A DNA stretch of 64,000 nt from Shewanella putrefaciens (GTDB taxonomy: Bacteria > Pseudomonadota > Gammaproteobacteria > Enterobacterales > Shewanellaceae). Each line of letters opens with the position of its first letter. Positions within the stretch are counted from its first letter, which is position 1. Of the stretch, positions 9,181 to 19,474 are shown in pieces. The notes under the pieces are model-generated. The model was not told the origin of the DNA. It did not search any database and saw only the letters and a program-made list of their open reading frames with translations. Made by a program: the position numbers and the translations under genes. Location: positions 1,116,001 to 1,180,000 of the forward strand of contig NZ_CP066370.1 of the NCBI RefSeq assembly GCF_016406325.1, in the 5' to 3' direction.

Positions 9181-10467
9181 ATGTCTGCCATACCCCACAC
9201 AGGATCATATTACGCCGCATCGGCTAACGATAAAGTCGAGCGTCCGCGTCTACAGGAATCGATTGAAGCCGACGTTTGTGTGATTGGCGCGGGTTATACC
9301 GGCCTTTCTGCTGCGTTGCATTTATTAGAATCAGGCATGAGTGTGGTGGTGTTAGAAGCCGCTCGCATTGGCTGGGGCGCCTCGGGCCGTAATGGCGGAC
9401 AAATCGTTAATAGTTATAGCCGTGACATTGATACTATTGAAAAAACAGTCGGTAAAGAACAAGGTAAACTCTTTGGCCAGATGGCCTTTGAAGGCGGGCA
9501 AATCATCCGCGATCGTATTGCTAAGTATAATATTCAATGCGATCTAAAAGATGGCGGTGTGTTTGCCGCGATGAACGAAAAGCAAATGGGCCATCTACGT
9601 CATCAAAAAAAACTGTGGGAAAGCCACGGCCATGTTAATCAGCTCGAACTTCTCGATGCTAAAGACATTCGCGGTGTGGTAAATACTGAGCGTTATGTCG
9701 GTGGACTACTGGATAAAAGCGGTGGTCATATTCACCCGCTTAATTTAGCCCTAGGCGAAGCGCGCGCTGTTGAATCCCTCGGCGGTAAAATTTTTGAAGA
9801 CTCAGCAGTGCTGCGTGTTGATGAGGGCGATAGCCCTGTTGTGCATACGGCGCAGGGCAGTGTAAAAACCAAGTTTGTGGTCGTGGCAGGTAACGCCTAT
9901 CTAGGTAAGTTAATGCCAGAGCTGCAGGCAAAATCGATGCCCTGCGGCACGCAAGTGATCACCACAGAGCCTTTGAGTGCCGATCTGGCTGCGAGCTTAT
10001 TACCACAGGATTACTGCGTCGAAGACTGTAACTATCTGCTCGATTATTTCCGTCTGTCTGGCGACAAGCGGATGATTTACGGTGGCGGCGTAGTGTATGG
10101 CGCCCGAGATCCGGCAGATATCAAATCGATCATTATTCCGAATATGCTCAAAACCTTCCCACAATTAAAGGATGTGAAGATCGATTATGCGTGGACGGGT
10201 AACTTCCTACTGACGCTGTCGCGCCTGCCACAGGTCGGTCGTATCGGTAAGAACATCTATTATTCACAGGGGTGCAGTGGCCACGGTGTCACTTATACCC
10301 ATCTGGCGGGCAAGTTGCTGGCTGAAATACTCAACGGCCAAGCCACGCGCTTCGATGCCTTTGCTGCATTGCCACATTATCCTTTCCCCGGCGGTCACGC
10401 ACTTCGCGTCCCTTTTAGTGCTATTGGAGCTTGGTATTACACGTTAAGAGACAAACTAGGTCTCTAA
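9181..10467 (+). CDS. puuB: FAD-dependent gamma-glutamylputrescine oxidase (PuuB/OrdL family)
   Basis: The 428-residue protein begins with about 35 residues, then an FAD Rossmann motif (VCVIGAGYTGLSAALHL) and GWGASGRNGGQIV, with a C-terminal substrate-domain segment ending in GCSGHGVTYTHLAGKL, typical of DAO-fold amine oxidases. The start at ATG 9181 is preceded by AAGGGA; the ATG at 9154 would add nine residues and overlap the operator-like box. It is followed at 50 bp by gabD, so the product aldehyde would be oxidised locally. It is a paralogue of the partial gene at 1-864, and the division of labour between them is unknown. Confidence 0.85.
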   Translation: MSAIPHTGSYYAASANDKVERPRLQESIEADVCVIGAGYTGLSAALHLLESGMSVVVLEAARIGWGASGRNGGQIVNSYSRDIDTIEKTVGKEQGKLFGQMAFEGGQIIRDRIAKYNIQCDLKDGGVFAAMNEKQMGHLRHQKKLWESHGHVNQLELLDAKDIRGVVNTERYVGGLLDKSGGHIHPLNLALGEARAVESLGGKIFEDSAVLRVDEGDSPVVHTAQGSVKTKFVVVAGNAYLGKLMPELQAKSMPCGTQVITTEPLSADLAASLLPQDYCVEDCNYLLDYFRLSGDKRMIYGGGVVYGARDPADIKSIIIPNMLKTFPQLKDVKIDYAWTGNFLLTLSRLPQVGRIGKNIYYSQGCSGHGVTYTHLAGKLLAEILNGQATRFDAFAALPHYPFPGGHALRVPFSAIGAWYYTLRDKLGL

Positions 10468-10498
10468 CATCATCACTTTTAAGAAGCTAGGTAGCTTC
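10447..10498 (+). repeat. two small inverted repeats between puuB and gabD
   Basis: AGAGAC/GTCTCT (10447-10465) overlaps the end of the oxidase gene, and GAAGCTA, GG, TAGCTTC (10483-10498) lies just before the gabD Shine-Dalgarno. They could tune mRNA processing or translation; no T run follows. Confidence 0.4.
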
Positions 10499-10517
10499 AT
10501 AATACGAGGAAATCCTT

Positions 10518-11966
10518 GTGCAATTAAATGATCCGAGTTTGCTACGTCAACAGTCTTTTATTAATGGTCAATGGTGTGATGCCGTTTCTGGTGACACGCT
10601 AAAGGTGGTTAATCCTGCAACCAATGCCGTGATTGGTTACGTTCCTAATATGGGACAAGTTGAAACTGAGATGGCGATTAAGGCGGCAGAAGCGGCTTTA
10701 CCTGCATGGCGCGCACTCACAGCCAAAGAGCGCGGCGCTAAGTTAAGGCGTTGGTTTGAATTACTCAATGAAAACAGTGATGACTTAGCATTGCTCATGA
10801 CGACTGAGCAGGGTAAACCGCTGGCAGAAGCCAAGGGTGAAGTAACCTATGCCGCTTCGTTTATCGAGTGGTTTGCCGAAGAAGCGAAACGTATTTATGG
10901 CGATACCATTCCTGGGCATCAAGGGGATAAACGCTTGATGGTAATTAAGCAGCCTGTCGGTGTAACCGCCGCGATTACGCCGTGGAACTTTCCTGCTGCG
11001 ATGATCACCCGCAAAGCCGCTCCAGCGTTAGCTGCGGGTTGCACTATGGTAGTAAAACCTGCGCACCAAACCCCCTTTACCGCATTAGCGATGGCTGAAC
11101 TCGCTAAACGTGCCGGTATTCCTGCGGGCGTATTTAGTGTGTTAACGGGTGATGCGGTGCAGATTGGTAATGAAATGTGCAGCAACCCGATAGTGCGTAA
11201 ATTATCCTTCACGGGCTCAACCAATATCGGTATTAAATTAATGGCGCAATGTGCGCCTACCTTAAAAAAACTGTCGCTAGAGCTTGGCGGCAATGCGCCA
11301 TTTATCGTATTTAACGATGCAAATATCGATGCCGCCGTTGAAGGCGCCATGATAGCTAAGTACCGTAATGCCGGCCAAACCTGTGTCTGCGCTAACCGTA
11401 TTTATGTGCAAGACGGGGTATACGACGAGTTCGCCTTAAAACTTAGCACTGCTGTGGGCAAGCTTAAGGTTGGAGAGGGCATCAACGAGGGGGTCACGAC
11501 TGGCCCGCTGATCAATGCTGCCGCAGTCGAGAAAGTGCAAAGTCACCTTATTGATGCCATTGCAAAAGGCGCATCAGTGCTCGCGGGCGGCAAAGTTCAT
11601 GATCTTGGCGGTAATTTCTTCGAGCCAACCGTACTCACCAATGTCGATAAAAGCATGCGTGTTGCCCGCGAAGAAACCTTTGGGCCACTCGCGCCGCTGT
11701 TTAAATTCAGTGATGTCGACGATGTGATTAAACAGGCTAACGATACTGAATTTGGCCTCGCCGCCTATTTCTATGGCCGCGATATTTCATTGGTTTGGAA
11801 AGTCGCCGAAGCCTTGGAATACGGCATGGTTGGCGTTAACACTGGTTTGATTTCGACGGAAGTCGCGCCCTTTGGTGGGATTAAATCTTCAGGGCTGGGC
11901 CGCGAAGGTTCTAAGTTTGGCATCGAAGAATATTTAGAAATCAAATATATCTGTATGTCCGTTTAA
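10518..11966 (+). CDS. gabD: NAD(P)-dependent succinate-semialdehyde dehydrogenase
   Basis: The 482-residue aldehyde dehydrogenase has the catalytic Glu in LELGGNAPFIV and the catalytic Cys in GQTCVCANR, with TPWNFPAAMITRK forming the cofactor region. It is close in sequence and length to E. coli GabD, oxidising succinate semialdehyde to succinate. The GTG start has GAGGA at 10506-10510. Between a putrescine oxidase and gabT, it completes GABA breakdown. No separate puuC is present inside the window, so it or a gene left of the window may also handle gamma-glutamyl-aminobutyraldehyde. Confidence 0.9.
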   Translation: MQLNDPSLLRQQSFINGQWCDAVSGDTLKVVNPATNAVIGYVPNMGQVETEMAIKAAEAALPAWRALTAKERGAKLRRWFELLNENSDDLALLMTTEQGKPLAEAKGEVTYAASFIEWFAEEAKRIYGDTIPGHQGDKRLMVIKQPVGVTAAITPWNFPAAMITRKAAPALAAGCTMVVKPAHQTPFTALAMAELAKRAGIPAGVFSVLTGDAVQIGNEMCSNPIVRKLSFTGSTNIGIKLMAQCAPTLKKLSLELGGNAPFIVFNDANIDAAVEGAMIAKYRNAGQTCVCANRIYVQDGVYDEFALKLSTAVGKLKVGEGINEGVTTGPLINAAAVEKVQSHLIDAIAKGASVLAGGKVHDLGGNFFEPTVLTNVDKSMRVAREETFGPLAPLFKFSDVDDVIKQANDTEFGLAAYFYGRDISLVWKVAEALEYGMVGVNTGLISTEVAPFGGIKSSGLGREGSKFGIEEYLEIKYICMSV

Positions 11967-11998
11967 TACGGCCCGATTTGGCGAGTGAGGAACACTAA

Positions 11999-13276
11999 AT
12001 GACAACAACCAATGATTCATTGATGGCACGTCGCCAAGCCGCGGTTGCGGGTGGTGTCGGGCAAATACACCCTATTTTTACTGCGCGCGCCGAAAATGCG
12101 ACCGTATGGGATGTTGAAGGTCGCGAGTTTATCGATTTTGCGGGCGGCATTGCCGTGCTCAATACGGGTCATCTTCACCCTAAGGTTAAGGCGGCGGTTG
12201 CTGCTCAACTCGATAATTTCTCCCATACCTGTTTTATGGTGCTCGGTTACGAGAGCTATATCCAAGTGTGTGAAAAACTTAATCACTTAGTGCCAGGGGA
12301 TTTTGCTAAGAAGACGGCATTATTCACCAGCGGCTCAGAAGCGGTTGAAAACGCGGTTAAAGTGGCTCGCGCCTACACTAAACGTGCTGGCGTGATTGCG
12401 TTCACCTCTGGTTACCATGGTCGCACTATCGCAGCCTTGGCATTGACCGGAAAAGTCGCGCCTTACAGTAAAGGTATGGGGCTGATGTCGGCGAATGTGT
12501 TCCGCGCCGAGTTCCCGTGCGAGATGCACGGCGTGTCCGATGATGATGCCATGGCCTCGATTGAACGTATCTTTAAAAATGATGCCGAGCCAAGTGATAT
12601 TGCCGCAATTATTCTCGAACCTGTGCAGGGTGAGGGAGGTTTTTACGCCGCATCGCCCGCTTTTATGCAGCGCCTGCGGGCACTATGCGACCGTGAAGGC
12701 ATAATGCTTATCGCCGATGAAGTGCAAACGGGGGCTGGCCGTACCGGCACTTTCTTTGCCATGGAGCAAATGGGCGTGAGTGCGGATATCACTACTTTTG
12801 CTAAATCCATAGCGGGTGGTTTCCCACTTTCAGGCATTACTGGTCGCGCCGAGGTGATGGATGCAGTTGGCCCCGGAGGCTTAGGTGGCACCTATGGCGG
12901 CAATCCGTTAGCCTGCGCCGCAGCACTTGCTGTTATTGAAGTGTTCGAAGAAGAAAAGCTGTTAGACCGCGCCAATGCTATAGGCGAGCGTATTAAGTCT
13001 GCACTGAATATGATGCAGGTCGAACATGCACAAATCGCCGACGTGCGTGGTTTAGGTGCCATGATCGCCATCGAACTGATTGAAGAAGGTAAACCCGCGC
13101 CGCACTATTGCGCGCAAGTGTTGAGTGATGCCCGTGACCGTGGATTGATTTTATTGTCCTGCGGCACTTACGGTAATGTGCTGCGTATTTTGGTGCCATT
13201 AACGGCGCCGGATTCACAAATTGATGCGGGTCTTGGTATTCTTAAAGCCAGTTTCGATGCTGTACTGAAAAGCTAA
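11999..13276 (+). CDS. gabT: 4-aminobutyrate aminotransferase
   Basis: The 425-residue class III PLP aminotransferase has the PLP lysine in TTFAKSIAGGFPLSG, the ADEVQTGAGRTG segment, and SGYHGRT. It transfers the amino group of GABA to 2-oxoglutarate, giving succinate semialdehyde for GabD. It lies 32 bp after gabD with a GAGG Shine-Dalgarno, in the same operon, and ends at a strong terminator. Confidence 0.92.
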   Translation: MTTTNDSLMARRQAAVAGGVGQIHPIFTARAENATVWDVEGREFIDFAGGIAVLNTGHLHPKVKAAVAAQLDNFSHTCFMVLGYESYIQVCEKLNHLVPGDFAKKTALFTSGSEAVENAVKVARAYTKRAGVIAFTSGYHGRTIAALALTGKVAPYSKGMGLMSANVFRAEFPCEMHGVSDDDAMASIERIFKNDAEPSDIAAIILEPVQGEGGFYAASPAFMQRLRALCDREGIMLIADEVQTGAGRTGTFFAMEQMGVSADITTFAKSIAGGFPLSGITGRAEVMDAVGPGGLGGTYGGNPLACAAALAVIEVFEEEKLLDRANAIGERIKSALNMMQVEHAQIADVRGLGAMIAIELIEEGKPAPHYCAQVLSDARDRGLILLSCGTYGNVLRILVPLTAPDSQIDAGLGILKASFDAVLKS

Positions 13277-13324
13277 TATCGCTTTGATATAAAAAGGTTT
13301 AGATGACAGTTATTGCTCAATGAA

Positions 13325-13350
13325 AATCCCGCTTCGGCGGGATTTTTATT
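13325..13350 (+). terminator. strong intrinsic terminator after gabT
   Basis: AATCCCGC (13325-13332) and GCGGGATT (13337-13344) form a perfect 8-bp stem closed by a TTCG tetraloop, followed by TTT and ATT. Confidence 0.85.
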
Positions 13351-13422
13351 AGGGGGCGATTGTTTTGAAATTGGCTGTTTTTACTGCCAGTGACTTTCAG
13401 CACTCATCAGTTAAATGAATCG

Positions 13423-14430
13423 CTACTGTTTAATCTCCATTAGGATCTGCAGTGCTTTCTTACGTTTATCAAGATCATACAAGTCATTGGTGAAGATAAA
13501 CTCATTCACGCCGAGTTCTTTTACGATCATTTCCAAACGATGCTTAATTGTCGCTGGGCCACCAGTAACAGATAAACCTAAGAAGTTATCGATATAGGTT
13601 TCTTCTTGCGCACTCCATAAGCCATCCATAGTGTCAACCGGTGGCTTTAGCCATAACTCGTGACCACGGATAAGTGCCAGTACGCGCTGTTTTGAGGTCG
13701 TGCCCAAATATTGGGCCTCTTCATCTGTATCGGCGGCAACTAACGGCAAGCCGAGCATCACATAGGGTTTATCCAGCACTTGAGAAGGTTTAAAGTCGCG
13801 GCGATAGATTTCAATCGCATCGTAGAGAAAACGTGGTGCAAAGTGGCCCGCAAACACATAGGGTAAGCCGCGCTGCGCCGCTAACTGTGCGCTAAAAAGA
13901 CTCGAGCCCAATAACCAAATGGGTACATTAGTGCCTTCTCCGGGAATCGCTCGCACCGCATGGCGACCATTGTAAGGGCCAAGTAGAGTTTGTAATTCAC
14001 TGACTTCTTCAGGGAATTGTTCGGCGCGATTGCTATCACGGTTCAGTGCTCGGCTGGTAATTTGATCGCTGCCGGGCGCACGCCCTAGTCCTAAATCGAT
14101 TCGACCAGGATATAAGCTTTCAAGGGTGCCGAACTGTTCGGCGACCACTAACGGCGCATGGTTTGGCAGCATAATCCCACCCGCACCGACGCGAATACGC
14201 TCGGTATTGCCCGCTATATAGCCAATTAATACCGAGGTTGCCGAGCTGGCGATACCGGGCATATTGTGGTGTTCGGCAAACCAGAAACGATTAAAGCCGA
14301 GCCGGTCGGCTTCCTTGGCATACTGCAAACTGTTGTGCAGCGTTTCACCCACGGTTGATCCTTGGCGCATGGGCGCGAGTTCCAATAGCGAGAAGGGAAT
14401 ATCGGCCAATATTGATGTCTGTTGTGACAT
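13423..14430 (-). CDS. LLM-class (luciferase-like) flavin-dependent oxidoreductase, YhbW type
   Basis: The 335-residue TIM-barrel protein has the bacterial-luciferase-like signature [16 protein letters not shown], then [17 protein letters not shown] and [16 protein letters not shown], as in YhbW-like putative FMN monooxygenases. The ATG at 14430 is preceded by GGAGAC. The substrate of this subgroup is not known to me. It stands alone, convergent with gabT and downstream of the POT transporter terminator. Confidence 0.85.
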   Translation of the reverse strand: MSQQTSILADIPFSLLELAPMRQGSTVGETLHNSLQYAKEADRLGFNRFWFAEHHNMPGIASSATSVLIGYIAGNTERIRVGAGGIMLPNHAPLVVAEQFGTLESLYPGRIDLGLGRAPGSDQITSRALNRDSNRAEQFPEEVSELQTLLGPYNGRHAVRAIPGEGTNVPIWLLGSSLFSAQLAAQRGLPYVFAGHFAPRFLYDAIEIYRRDFKPSQVLDKPYVMLGLPLVAADTDEEAQYLGTTSKQRVLALIRGHELWLKPPVDTMDGLWSAQEETYIDNFLGLSVTGGPATIKHRLEMIVKELGVNEFIFTNDLYDLDKRKKALQILMEIKQ

Positions 14431-14880
14431 AGTGTCTCCAAGTGACTGCCGTTTTTGCTAGCGACAACAAGAGGTGCTAACTGTGTTAGACGTATTGTTC
14501 GTTGCATTGCTAGGCTCATTGCTAAGAAAAAGCGTTAACGGCTCAGTCTTGATGAATAAAAGGTATTCAGTGTTATTGATATGGGGCTAACGACACGACT
14601 TCTCAAGCTTTAACGGATAACACTTTCCCTTTGGTTATTTCATTCGTTATTCAATGTGAGTTTGCACTTGAGCTGCGCCATTAAACTGAGTGTGTATTCG
14701 CTTTGTAACAAATCGAGGGGCTGAAGTCATCCGCGTGTGTAGGGTGATAATGTGGAACTGAAGTTCTTATTCTCAGCAACTCAGCGCTAAGCCAGTCACA
14801 GTGGGATTGCATGACTTTTGCTAAAGCTCATTTGGTTATGAGTAGCAATATAAGGGTATAAACGATGTTGAATGAGGTGA
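14431..14880 (-). other. non-coding gap upstream of the flavin oxidoreductase
   Basis: About 450 bp without a credible gene; short frames here are fragmentary. It should hold the promoter of the oxidoreductase, but I see no clear -35/-10 pair or strong repeat. Confidence 0.5.
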
Positions 14881-14914
14881 TAAAAAACTGCCGATAGCAG
14901 GGCTATCGGCAGTT
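14881..14914 (-). terminator. intrinsic terminator of the POT transporter gene
   Basis: On the minus strand, AACTGCCGATAGC and GCTATCGGCAGTT form a perfect 13-bp stem with a 3-nt loop, followed by a run of six T. Confidence 0.9.
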
Positions 14915-14953
14915 GATGTTATGTAAAGATCACTGGCTATCGCCAGTTAAGCA

Positions 14954-16507
14954 TTACTGCTCGGCTTTTACATCGCGCAGTGATGCAGCGGCACTGTCAT
15001 CATCAATCACATTATGTGAATGGTGGCTGTCCGTTAGGCGACGCATTAGCGGCAATACGGCTAAGGCGATAAAGGTACAAACCACGGCTGCAATCCCTAA
15101 TTTGTTGAATAGACTAGTATACACAGGTAAGGTTTGCAGTGGATCGACTAAATCCTGTGGCACACTGGCAAAGTTGGCGACAACCCCACCTAAATATTGT
15201 GAAATGCCTGATGCCACAAAATAGGCGCCCATCATAAAGCCTCCCATGCGTGCAGGTACATAGCGAGCAATCATCGCAAGACCTAAGCCGCTCACGAGCA
15301 GTTCGCCTAGGGAGTAAGAGGCACAACCCCAGATCATGATCCACGAGGAGGTTTTACCATTGACGGCAAATTGACCTGCAAAACCATAGATAAAGAAGCC
15401 AATCGCCACTACGGCAAAACCAAGTGCAAATTTCGCCGCGATAGAAAAGTCTTTATCATTGCGACCTGCCCACGAATAACTCCACGCCAGAACAGGGCTT
15501 AACACCATGATCCAGATTGGGTTAAGTGCTTGGAACTGTGCTGGAGACCAAGTCCATAAATGAGTACCAAAAACTTGGAAATCCCAATCGACGTTACGTA
15601 GCGCAAAGAGGGCAAGTGACGTTGACATTTGTTGATAGAAGATAAAGAAGAATACCGTTTGCACCGTGAGAATAAGCGCCGCGATAAGTCCAGCGCGCTC
15701 ACTTGGTTCACTGGTTCGAATCAAATGGAAGAAAATCCCTAACACAGCCACACCCGCGGCATAAACGAATACACGGGCAACATCTTCATATTCAAGAATA
15801 ATCGCCGATGCGACCACGGAAAGTGCTGAGAGTATTAATACAATCGCAAGGTTCTTCTTGTTGACAGGGCGCGTATCAGGCTCAGATCCATAGTTTGCTA
15901 GGCTCTTATGCATAAGCGCATAGTTACCTAAACCGACAAGTAAGCCTACACAGCATACGGCAAAGGCTGCATGCCAGCCAAATTCGTTGCCATACTGGGC
16001 GTTAACGTAATCTTTAATCCAAGGCGTGAGTAACATGGAGAAGGTTGAACCTACGTTTACCGCCATATAATAGATGGTAAAAGCACTGTCGATTTTAGAA
16101 TCGTCACCTTCATAGATTTTACGAACTAAGTTGCCCGCATTCGGTTTGAATAGGCCGTTACCGACCACAATCACGCCGAGCGCAGAGAACATAAACCACG
16201 TATTTTCAGTGGGTACGGCCATTAGCGCATACCCTAGAGAGAGGATCCCTGCACCGAGCAGCATAGTGCGTTTTGTGCCGAGGATCTTATCCCCAACCCA
16301 ACCGCCGATGGCCGGTGATACATAAATGAGTGCCGCACAAGCACTCCAGACTAAGTTTGCACGTGAGTCATCAAAGCCAAGGCGCTGCACCATAAAGTAG
16401 ACAATCAGCGCTTGCATGCCGTAATAACCAAAGCGTTCCCATAATTCAATAAGAGACACAGTCATAAATGAATGTGTCTTGCTTACCTGATTGGTACCAA
16501 GAGTCAT
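14954..16507 (-). CDS. proton-dependent oligopeptide transporter (POT/PTR family, DtpT-like)
   Basis: The protein has 517 residues from ATG 16507, chosen because GGAAG lies about 8 nt upstream; the frame extends 29 residues further without a better site. About 14 membrane segments are expected. The N terminus carries the POT signature ELWERFGYYGMQ (the proton-coupling ExxER motif) and a PAIGGWVGDKILGTKRT segment. It imports di- and tripeptides with protons in the inner membrane. It is divergent from the chemoreceptor at 16854 and ends at a strong terminator. Confidence 0.88.
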   Translation of the reverse strand: MTLGTNQVSKTHSFMTVSLIELWERFGYYGMQALIVYFMVQRLGFDDSRANLVWSACAALIYVSPAIGGWVGDKILGTKRTMLLGAGILSLGYALMAVPTENTWFMFSALGVIVVGNGLFKPNAGNLVRKIYEGDDSKIDSAFTIYYMAVNVGSTFSMLLTPWIKDYVNAQYGNEFGWHAAFAVCCVGLLVGLGNYALMHKSLANYGSEPDTRPVNKKNLAIVLILSALSVVASAIILEYEDVARVFVYAAGVAVLGIFFHLIRTSEPSERAGLIAALILTVQTVFFFIFYQQMSTSLALFALRNVDWDFQVFGTHLWTWSPAQFQALNPIWIMVLSPVLAWSYSWAGRNDKDFSIAAKFALGFAVVAIGFFIYGFAGQFAVNGKTSSWIMIWGCASYSLGELLVSGLGLAMIARYVPARMGGFMMGAYFVASGISQYLGGVVANFASVPQDLVDPLQTLPVYTSLFNKLGIAAVVCTFIALAVLPLMRRLTDSHHSHNVIDDDSAAASLRDVKAEQ

Positions 16508-16853
16508 ATAGCTTGCTTCCATTTTTGTTGTTTTGTGTTTGAGGGCAAGAGTATAAGGCGATAAGGATTGCAAACCAATGGTGCTAAGCGGCATAAAAGA
16601 CTTTGTTACAAATCAATTTATGTATTTTAAGTTGAGATTAATAAATAGAGGGAGCAGATTTAACGAAGCTTATCGAGCTTTGCCGCATTATTAGGCGGTT
16701 GCCCCTCAAATATTTTACTTATGGTTAACAAATATCTATCTTGATCACTGGTAATACCTATATGGAGTGCTATTTTTAAGGCAGGTAAGCCAATATAAAA
16801 ATTAATCAGATCAAAATTATTACCCTACAGTCGTTTTCTTGGGAGTTTACTCG
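16508..16853. other. divergent promoter region between POT transporter and chemoreceptor
   Basis: About 345 bp, AT-rich, without a gene. A small AAGCT/AGCTT inverted repeat lies at 16666-16680. I could not identify a convincing sigma-70 or flagellar sigma-28 promoter. Confidence 0.5.
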
Positions 16854-18974
16854 ATGAAGCATTTGTCCATCAGTACTAAGTTGTTATGGATCACATCTGC
16901 GTTGTTTTTATCAATTGTTGCTATCTTGTCCCTGAGTCTCTGGTGGACCTTATCAGAGCAAAATTCTCAATTATCTGACCAAGTACAAACATCCCTTCAG
17001 AATGAAACTCGCGATAAGCTGGAAGCGCGCGCAGGGGAGTATGGGGCAATGGTCGCGGGCTTTATTAATGAGTCTTATCGTATTCCCTATTCTTTTGCGG
17101 GAATGCTTGAAAGTACTGCTGAGGAGTTACCGTTAAAGCGTGATCGCTTAGAACTTTCAGTTGCTGCTGTTTTGAAGAAAAATGCACAAACATCTTCCAT
17201 GTATGCTCAATTTGAACCTAATGGATATGATGGGCTGGATAGTGAGTTTTTAAATGTGTCGATAAGTCACAGTGTTGCTTCATCTGGCGTGTTAGAAATT
17301 TATTATACTCGTAATGATGATGGTAGCGTTGTTCATCAACAAGTCGATGATTCATCAGAAAAATACCTCACTACCGTGAACGAGTTTGGGATCCGTGATG
17401 CAGAATGGTACCTCTGTGCTAAAGAAACCTTAAAACCGTGTTTGATGGAGCCCTATTTATACGAAATTACTCCTGGTAATAATATGTTAATGACATCACT
17501 CACTGTCCCTGTGCTTAAGCATAAACAGTTTATCGGGGTCGTTGGTGTTGACGTTAATTTACCCGTATTCCAGTCTTTGATTGACACTTTATCTAGAAGC
17601 CTTTACGACGGGCAAGCTAAGGTGACCTTATTGAGTCATCGAGGTTTAGTTGTGGCTGCGAGTCATTATAGTAAGAAGGCCCGACCTTTATCAGAATCAA
17701 TTGATCCTACACTGGCGGCACAAATTATTTCGCTCCATAAAAATACTAAGTACATAATGAATGACGATGAAATTATCGTTGCTTATCCTATCAAAATTCC
17801 CCTAGCTAACGCGGAATGGTCACTTGTCATTCAAGTACCTAAGGCACAAGCCTTTAAAGCGTCAATTGAACTAGATAAAAATATGGATGAAATGGCTACT
17901 TCTCTTGGTAGTTTACTGTTGATTGTGGGATTAGTGGTTTCTGTGGTTTCAGTAATCACAATCAGCCTTGTCATTCGTAGCATTATCTCTCCACTGAAAA
18001 TGATCCAAGGTCGTGTTGAACATTTAGCCAGTGCTGAAGGTGATTTGACTCAATCGATTGAGGTGGATGCGCACGCAGAGCTTATTGCATTAGGCAAAGG
18101 ATTTAACTCCTTTATCTATAAGTTAAAAAATCTTATTGCTGAGTTAAAAATTCTTGCAAGTCGCACCCAGCAAGAGAGTCAATCATCGGCTCAAATTGCC
18201 CAATTGACCCGTGATAGTGTCCATCGCCAGTATGGTGAAATTGAGAGTGTGGTGACAGCCGTTAACGAAATGAGTGCCACGGCGCTTGAAGTCGCTAAAG
18301 CTTCGGAGCAAACGGCATCTGAAACCGAGGCTATGTCACGTAATATTCGCTTAAGTGAAGAGAGTTTAACTAAGGCGATGGATTTTGTGGCAACCATGTC
18401 GCAGGAGTCTATGCAAGCCAAAATGGCTGTGAGTAAAGTGGCCGAAAGCAGCACAAATATCAGCCGTATCCTTGAGGTCATTAGCTCTATTGCGGCACAA
18501 ACTAATTTACTCGCTTTAAACGCAGCGATTGAGGCAGCGAGAGCTGGGGAGCAAGGCCGAGGTTTTGCGGTTGTTGCTGACGAGGTTAGGGCATTAGCAT
18601 CTAAGACGCAAAGCTCAACTGATGATATCAGTGTGCTTATTGATGCACTGCAAAAAGAAGTACATAGTGCATCGGGTATTATAGATAAAGGTGCTGAGCG
18701 CGCACAAATGGCAGTATTGCAAACTGAACAGGCGCTTGCTTCACTAAACTCAATGGTCAGCCAAATCGAAGAAATATCAGGACAGATCACCCATATTGCT
18801 GCCGCTGCAGAAGAGCAAAGTGCTGTCACGGAAGAAGTAAACCGAAATATCACAGGGATCTCAGATTCAGCATCCGAGCTTGCCCGCCTTGCGGGCGAAG
18901 CACAGCAAAGCAGTGTGGTCTTAGCTGACTTAGTGAAACAACAGCATGAACAGTTAGGTAAGTTAAAAACCTAG
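16854..18974 (+). CDS. methyl-accepting chemotaxis protein with periplasmic dCache-type sensor
   Basis: The 706-residue protein has an N-terminal membrane segment (about 10-32), a periplasmic sensor of about 290 residues resembling a dCache domain ([16 protein letters not shown] near the end of the first lobe), a second membrane segment (about 345-370), HAMP, and a long cytoplasmic coiled coil. The hairpin tip [20 protein letters not shown] is the conserved CheA/CheW contact. The ligand is unknown. No C-terminal CheR/CheB pentapeptide is visible. The start ATG 16854 follows GGGAG; a TTG five codons earlier is in frame but lacks a site. Confidence 0.92.
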   Translation: MKHLSISTKLLWITSALFLSIVAILSLSLWWTLSEQNSQLSDQVQTSLQNETRDKLEARAGEYGAMVAGFINESYRIPYSFAGMLESTAEELPLKRDRLELSVAAVLKKNAQTSSMYAQFEPNGYDGLDSEFLNVSISHSVASSGVLEIYYTRNDDGSVVHQQVDDSSEKYLTTVNEFGIRDAEWYLCAKETLKPCLMEPYLYEITPGNNMLMTSLTVPVLKHKQFIGVVGVDVNLPVFQSLIDTLSRSLYDGQAKVTLLSHRGLVVAASHYSKKARPLSESIDPTLAAQIISLHKNTKYIMNDDEIIVAYPIKIPLANAEWSLVIQVPKAQAFKASIELDKNMDEMATSLGSLLLIVGLVVSVVSVITISLVIRSIISPLKMIQGRVEHLASAEGDLTQSIEVDAHAELIALGKGFNSFIYKLKNLIAELKILASRTQQESQSSAQIAQLTRDSVHRQYGEIESVVTAVNEMSATALEVAKASEQTASETEAMSRNIRLSEESLTKAMDFVATMSQESMQAKMAVSKVAESSTNISRILEVISSIAAQTNLLALNAAIEAARAGEQGRGFAVVADEVRALASKTQSSTDDISVLIDALQKEVHSASGIIDKGAERAQMAVLQTEQALASLNSMVSQIEEISGQITHIAAAAEEQSAVTEEVNRNITGISDSASELARLAGEAQQSSVVLADLVKQQHEQLGKLKT

Positions 18975-19080
18975 GTATTTATAGAGGACTCTTTGAATAG
19001 CAGTAGACCCTTTGATATGTGTTGATCGTTAAGCATCGGTCGAAGGGTTGCTTTTCTGGCGTGAGATAATATTTAGATAC

Positions 19081-19111
19081 AAAAAAGCCCATTGAATTAA
19101 TGGGCTTTTTT
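19081..19111. terminator. bidirectional terminator between chemoreceptor and tRNA
   Basis: AAAAAAGCCCATT (19081-19093) and its complement (19099-19111) form a 13-bp stem with a 5-nt loop, A-rich on one side and T-rich on the other, so it can serve both convergent transcripts. Confidence 0.85.
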
Positions 19112-19122
19112 GTTGAATTGGG

Positions 19123-19199
19123 TGGTGGCCCCTCACGGACTTGAACCGTGGACCTAACGATTATGAGTCGTGTGCTCTAACCAACTGAGCTAAGGGGCC
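19123..19199 (-). tRNA. ileX: tRNA-Ile2 (CAU anticodon, lysidine type)
   Basis: The 77-nt cloverleaf runs from GGCCCCT to AGGGGCCACCA with encoded CCA, the D arm GCTC/GAGC, the anticodon loop CTCATAA and the T arm CACGG/CCGTG. The CAU anticodon would suggest Met, but the acceptor stem with C4 and C5 matches E. coli ileX (tRNA-Ile2), whose C34 is modified to lysidine by TilS to read AUA; elongator and initiator Met tRNAs have different acceptor stems. E. coli ileX also sits beside rpoD. The base pair 27-43 is a C-U mismatch. Confidence 0.9.
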
Positions 19200-19205
19200 G
19201 ACTTA

Positions 19206-19223
19206 AGGTAATCGTCATTACCT
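19206..19223 (-). repeat. small hairpin in the tRNA 5' leader
   Basis: AGGTAAT, CGTC, ATTACCT forms a perfect 7-bp stem with a tetraloop, ending 7 bases before the mature tRNA. It may guide precursor processing; this is inferred. Confidence 0.45.
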
Positions 19224-19235
19224 AAAGCGGGTGGA

Positions 19236-19264
19236 AGTATACTAAGCTTATTTGCGCTTGTCAC
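19236..19264 (-). promoter_or_regulatory. sigma-70 promoter of the tRNA-Ile2 gene
   Basis: On the minus strand, GTGACA (-35, 19264-19259) and TATACT (-10, 19241-19236) are separated by exactly 17 bp and followed by a GC-rich discriminator (CCACCCGC), as in stringently controlled stable RNA promoters. Confidence 0.75.
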
Positions 19265-19426
19265 CCGTGTTTTAGGGTGAAATTCACGCAATTGATTCAA
19301 TTGGTTATCTGTTAATCAGATCAGATGAGTATTAGAGGTCAATCAGGCTTTAAATCGCGATCATATCAGTCAATACAGTGAATATTTGCTTGTTTTTAAT
19401 CTATATTTTAACGACATATGGTTATG

Positions 19427-19456
19427 TAATAAAAAGCCCTGCACAGGGCAGGGCTT
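19427..19456 (-). terminator. intrinsic terminator after rpoD
   Basis: AAGCCCTGC and GCAGGGCTT form a perfect 9-bp stem with a 5-nt loop, followed on the minus strand by TTTTTATTA. Confidence 0.85.
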
Positions 19457-19474
19457 GTTTGTCAGACTGGTTAT

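Noticed and set aside
19123..19199. tRNA-Met from the CAU anticodon
   Set aside because: The acceptor stem and D arm match tRNA-Ile2, and the rpoD neighbourhood matches E. coli ileX.
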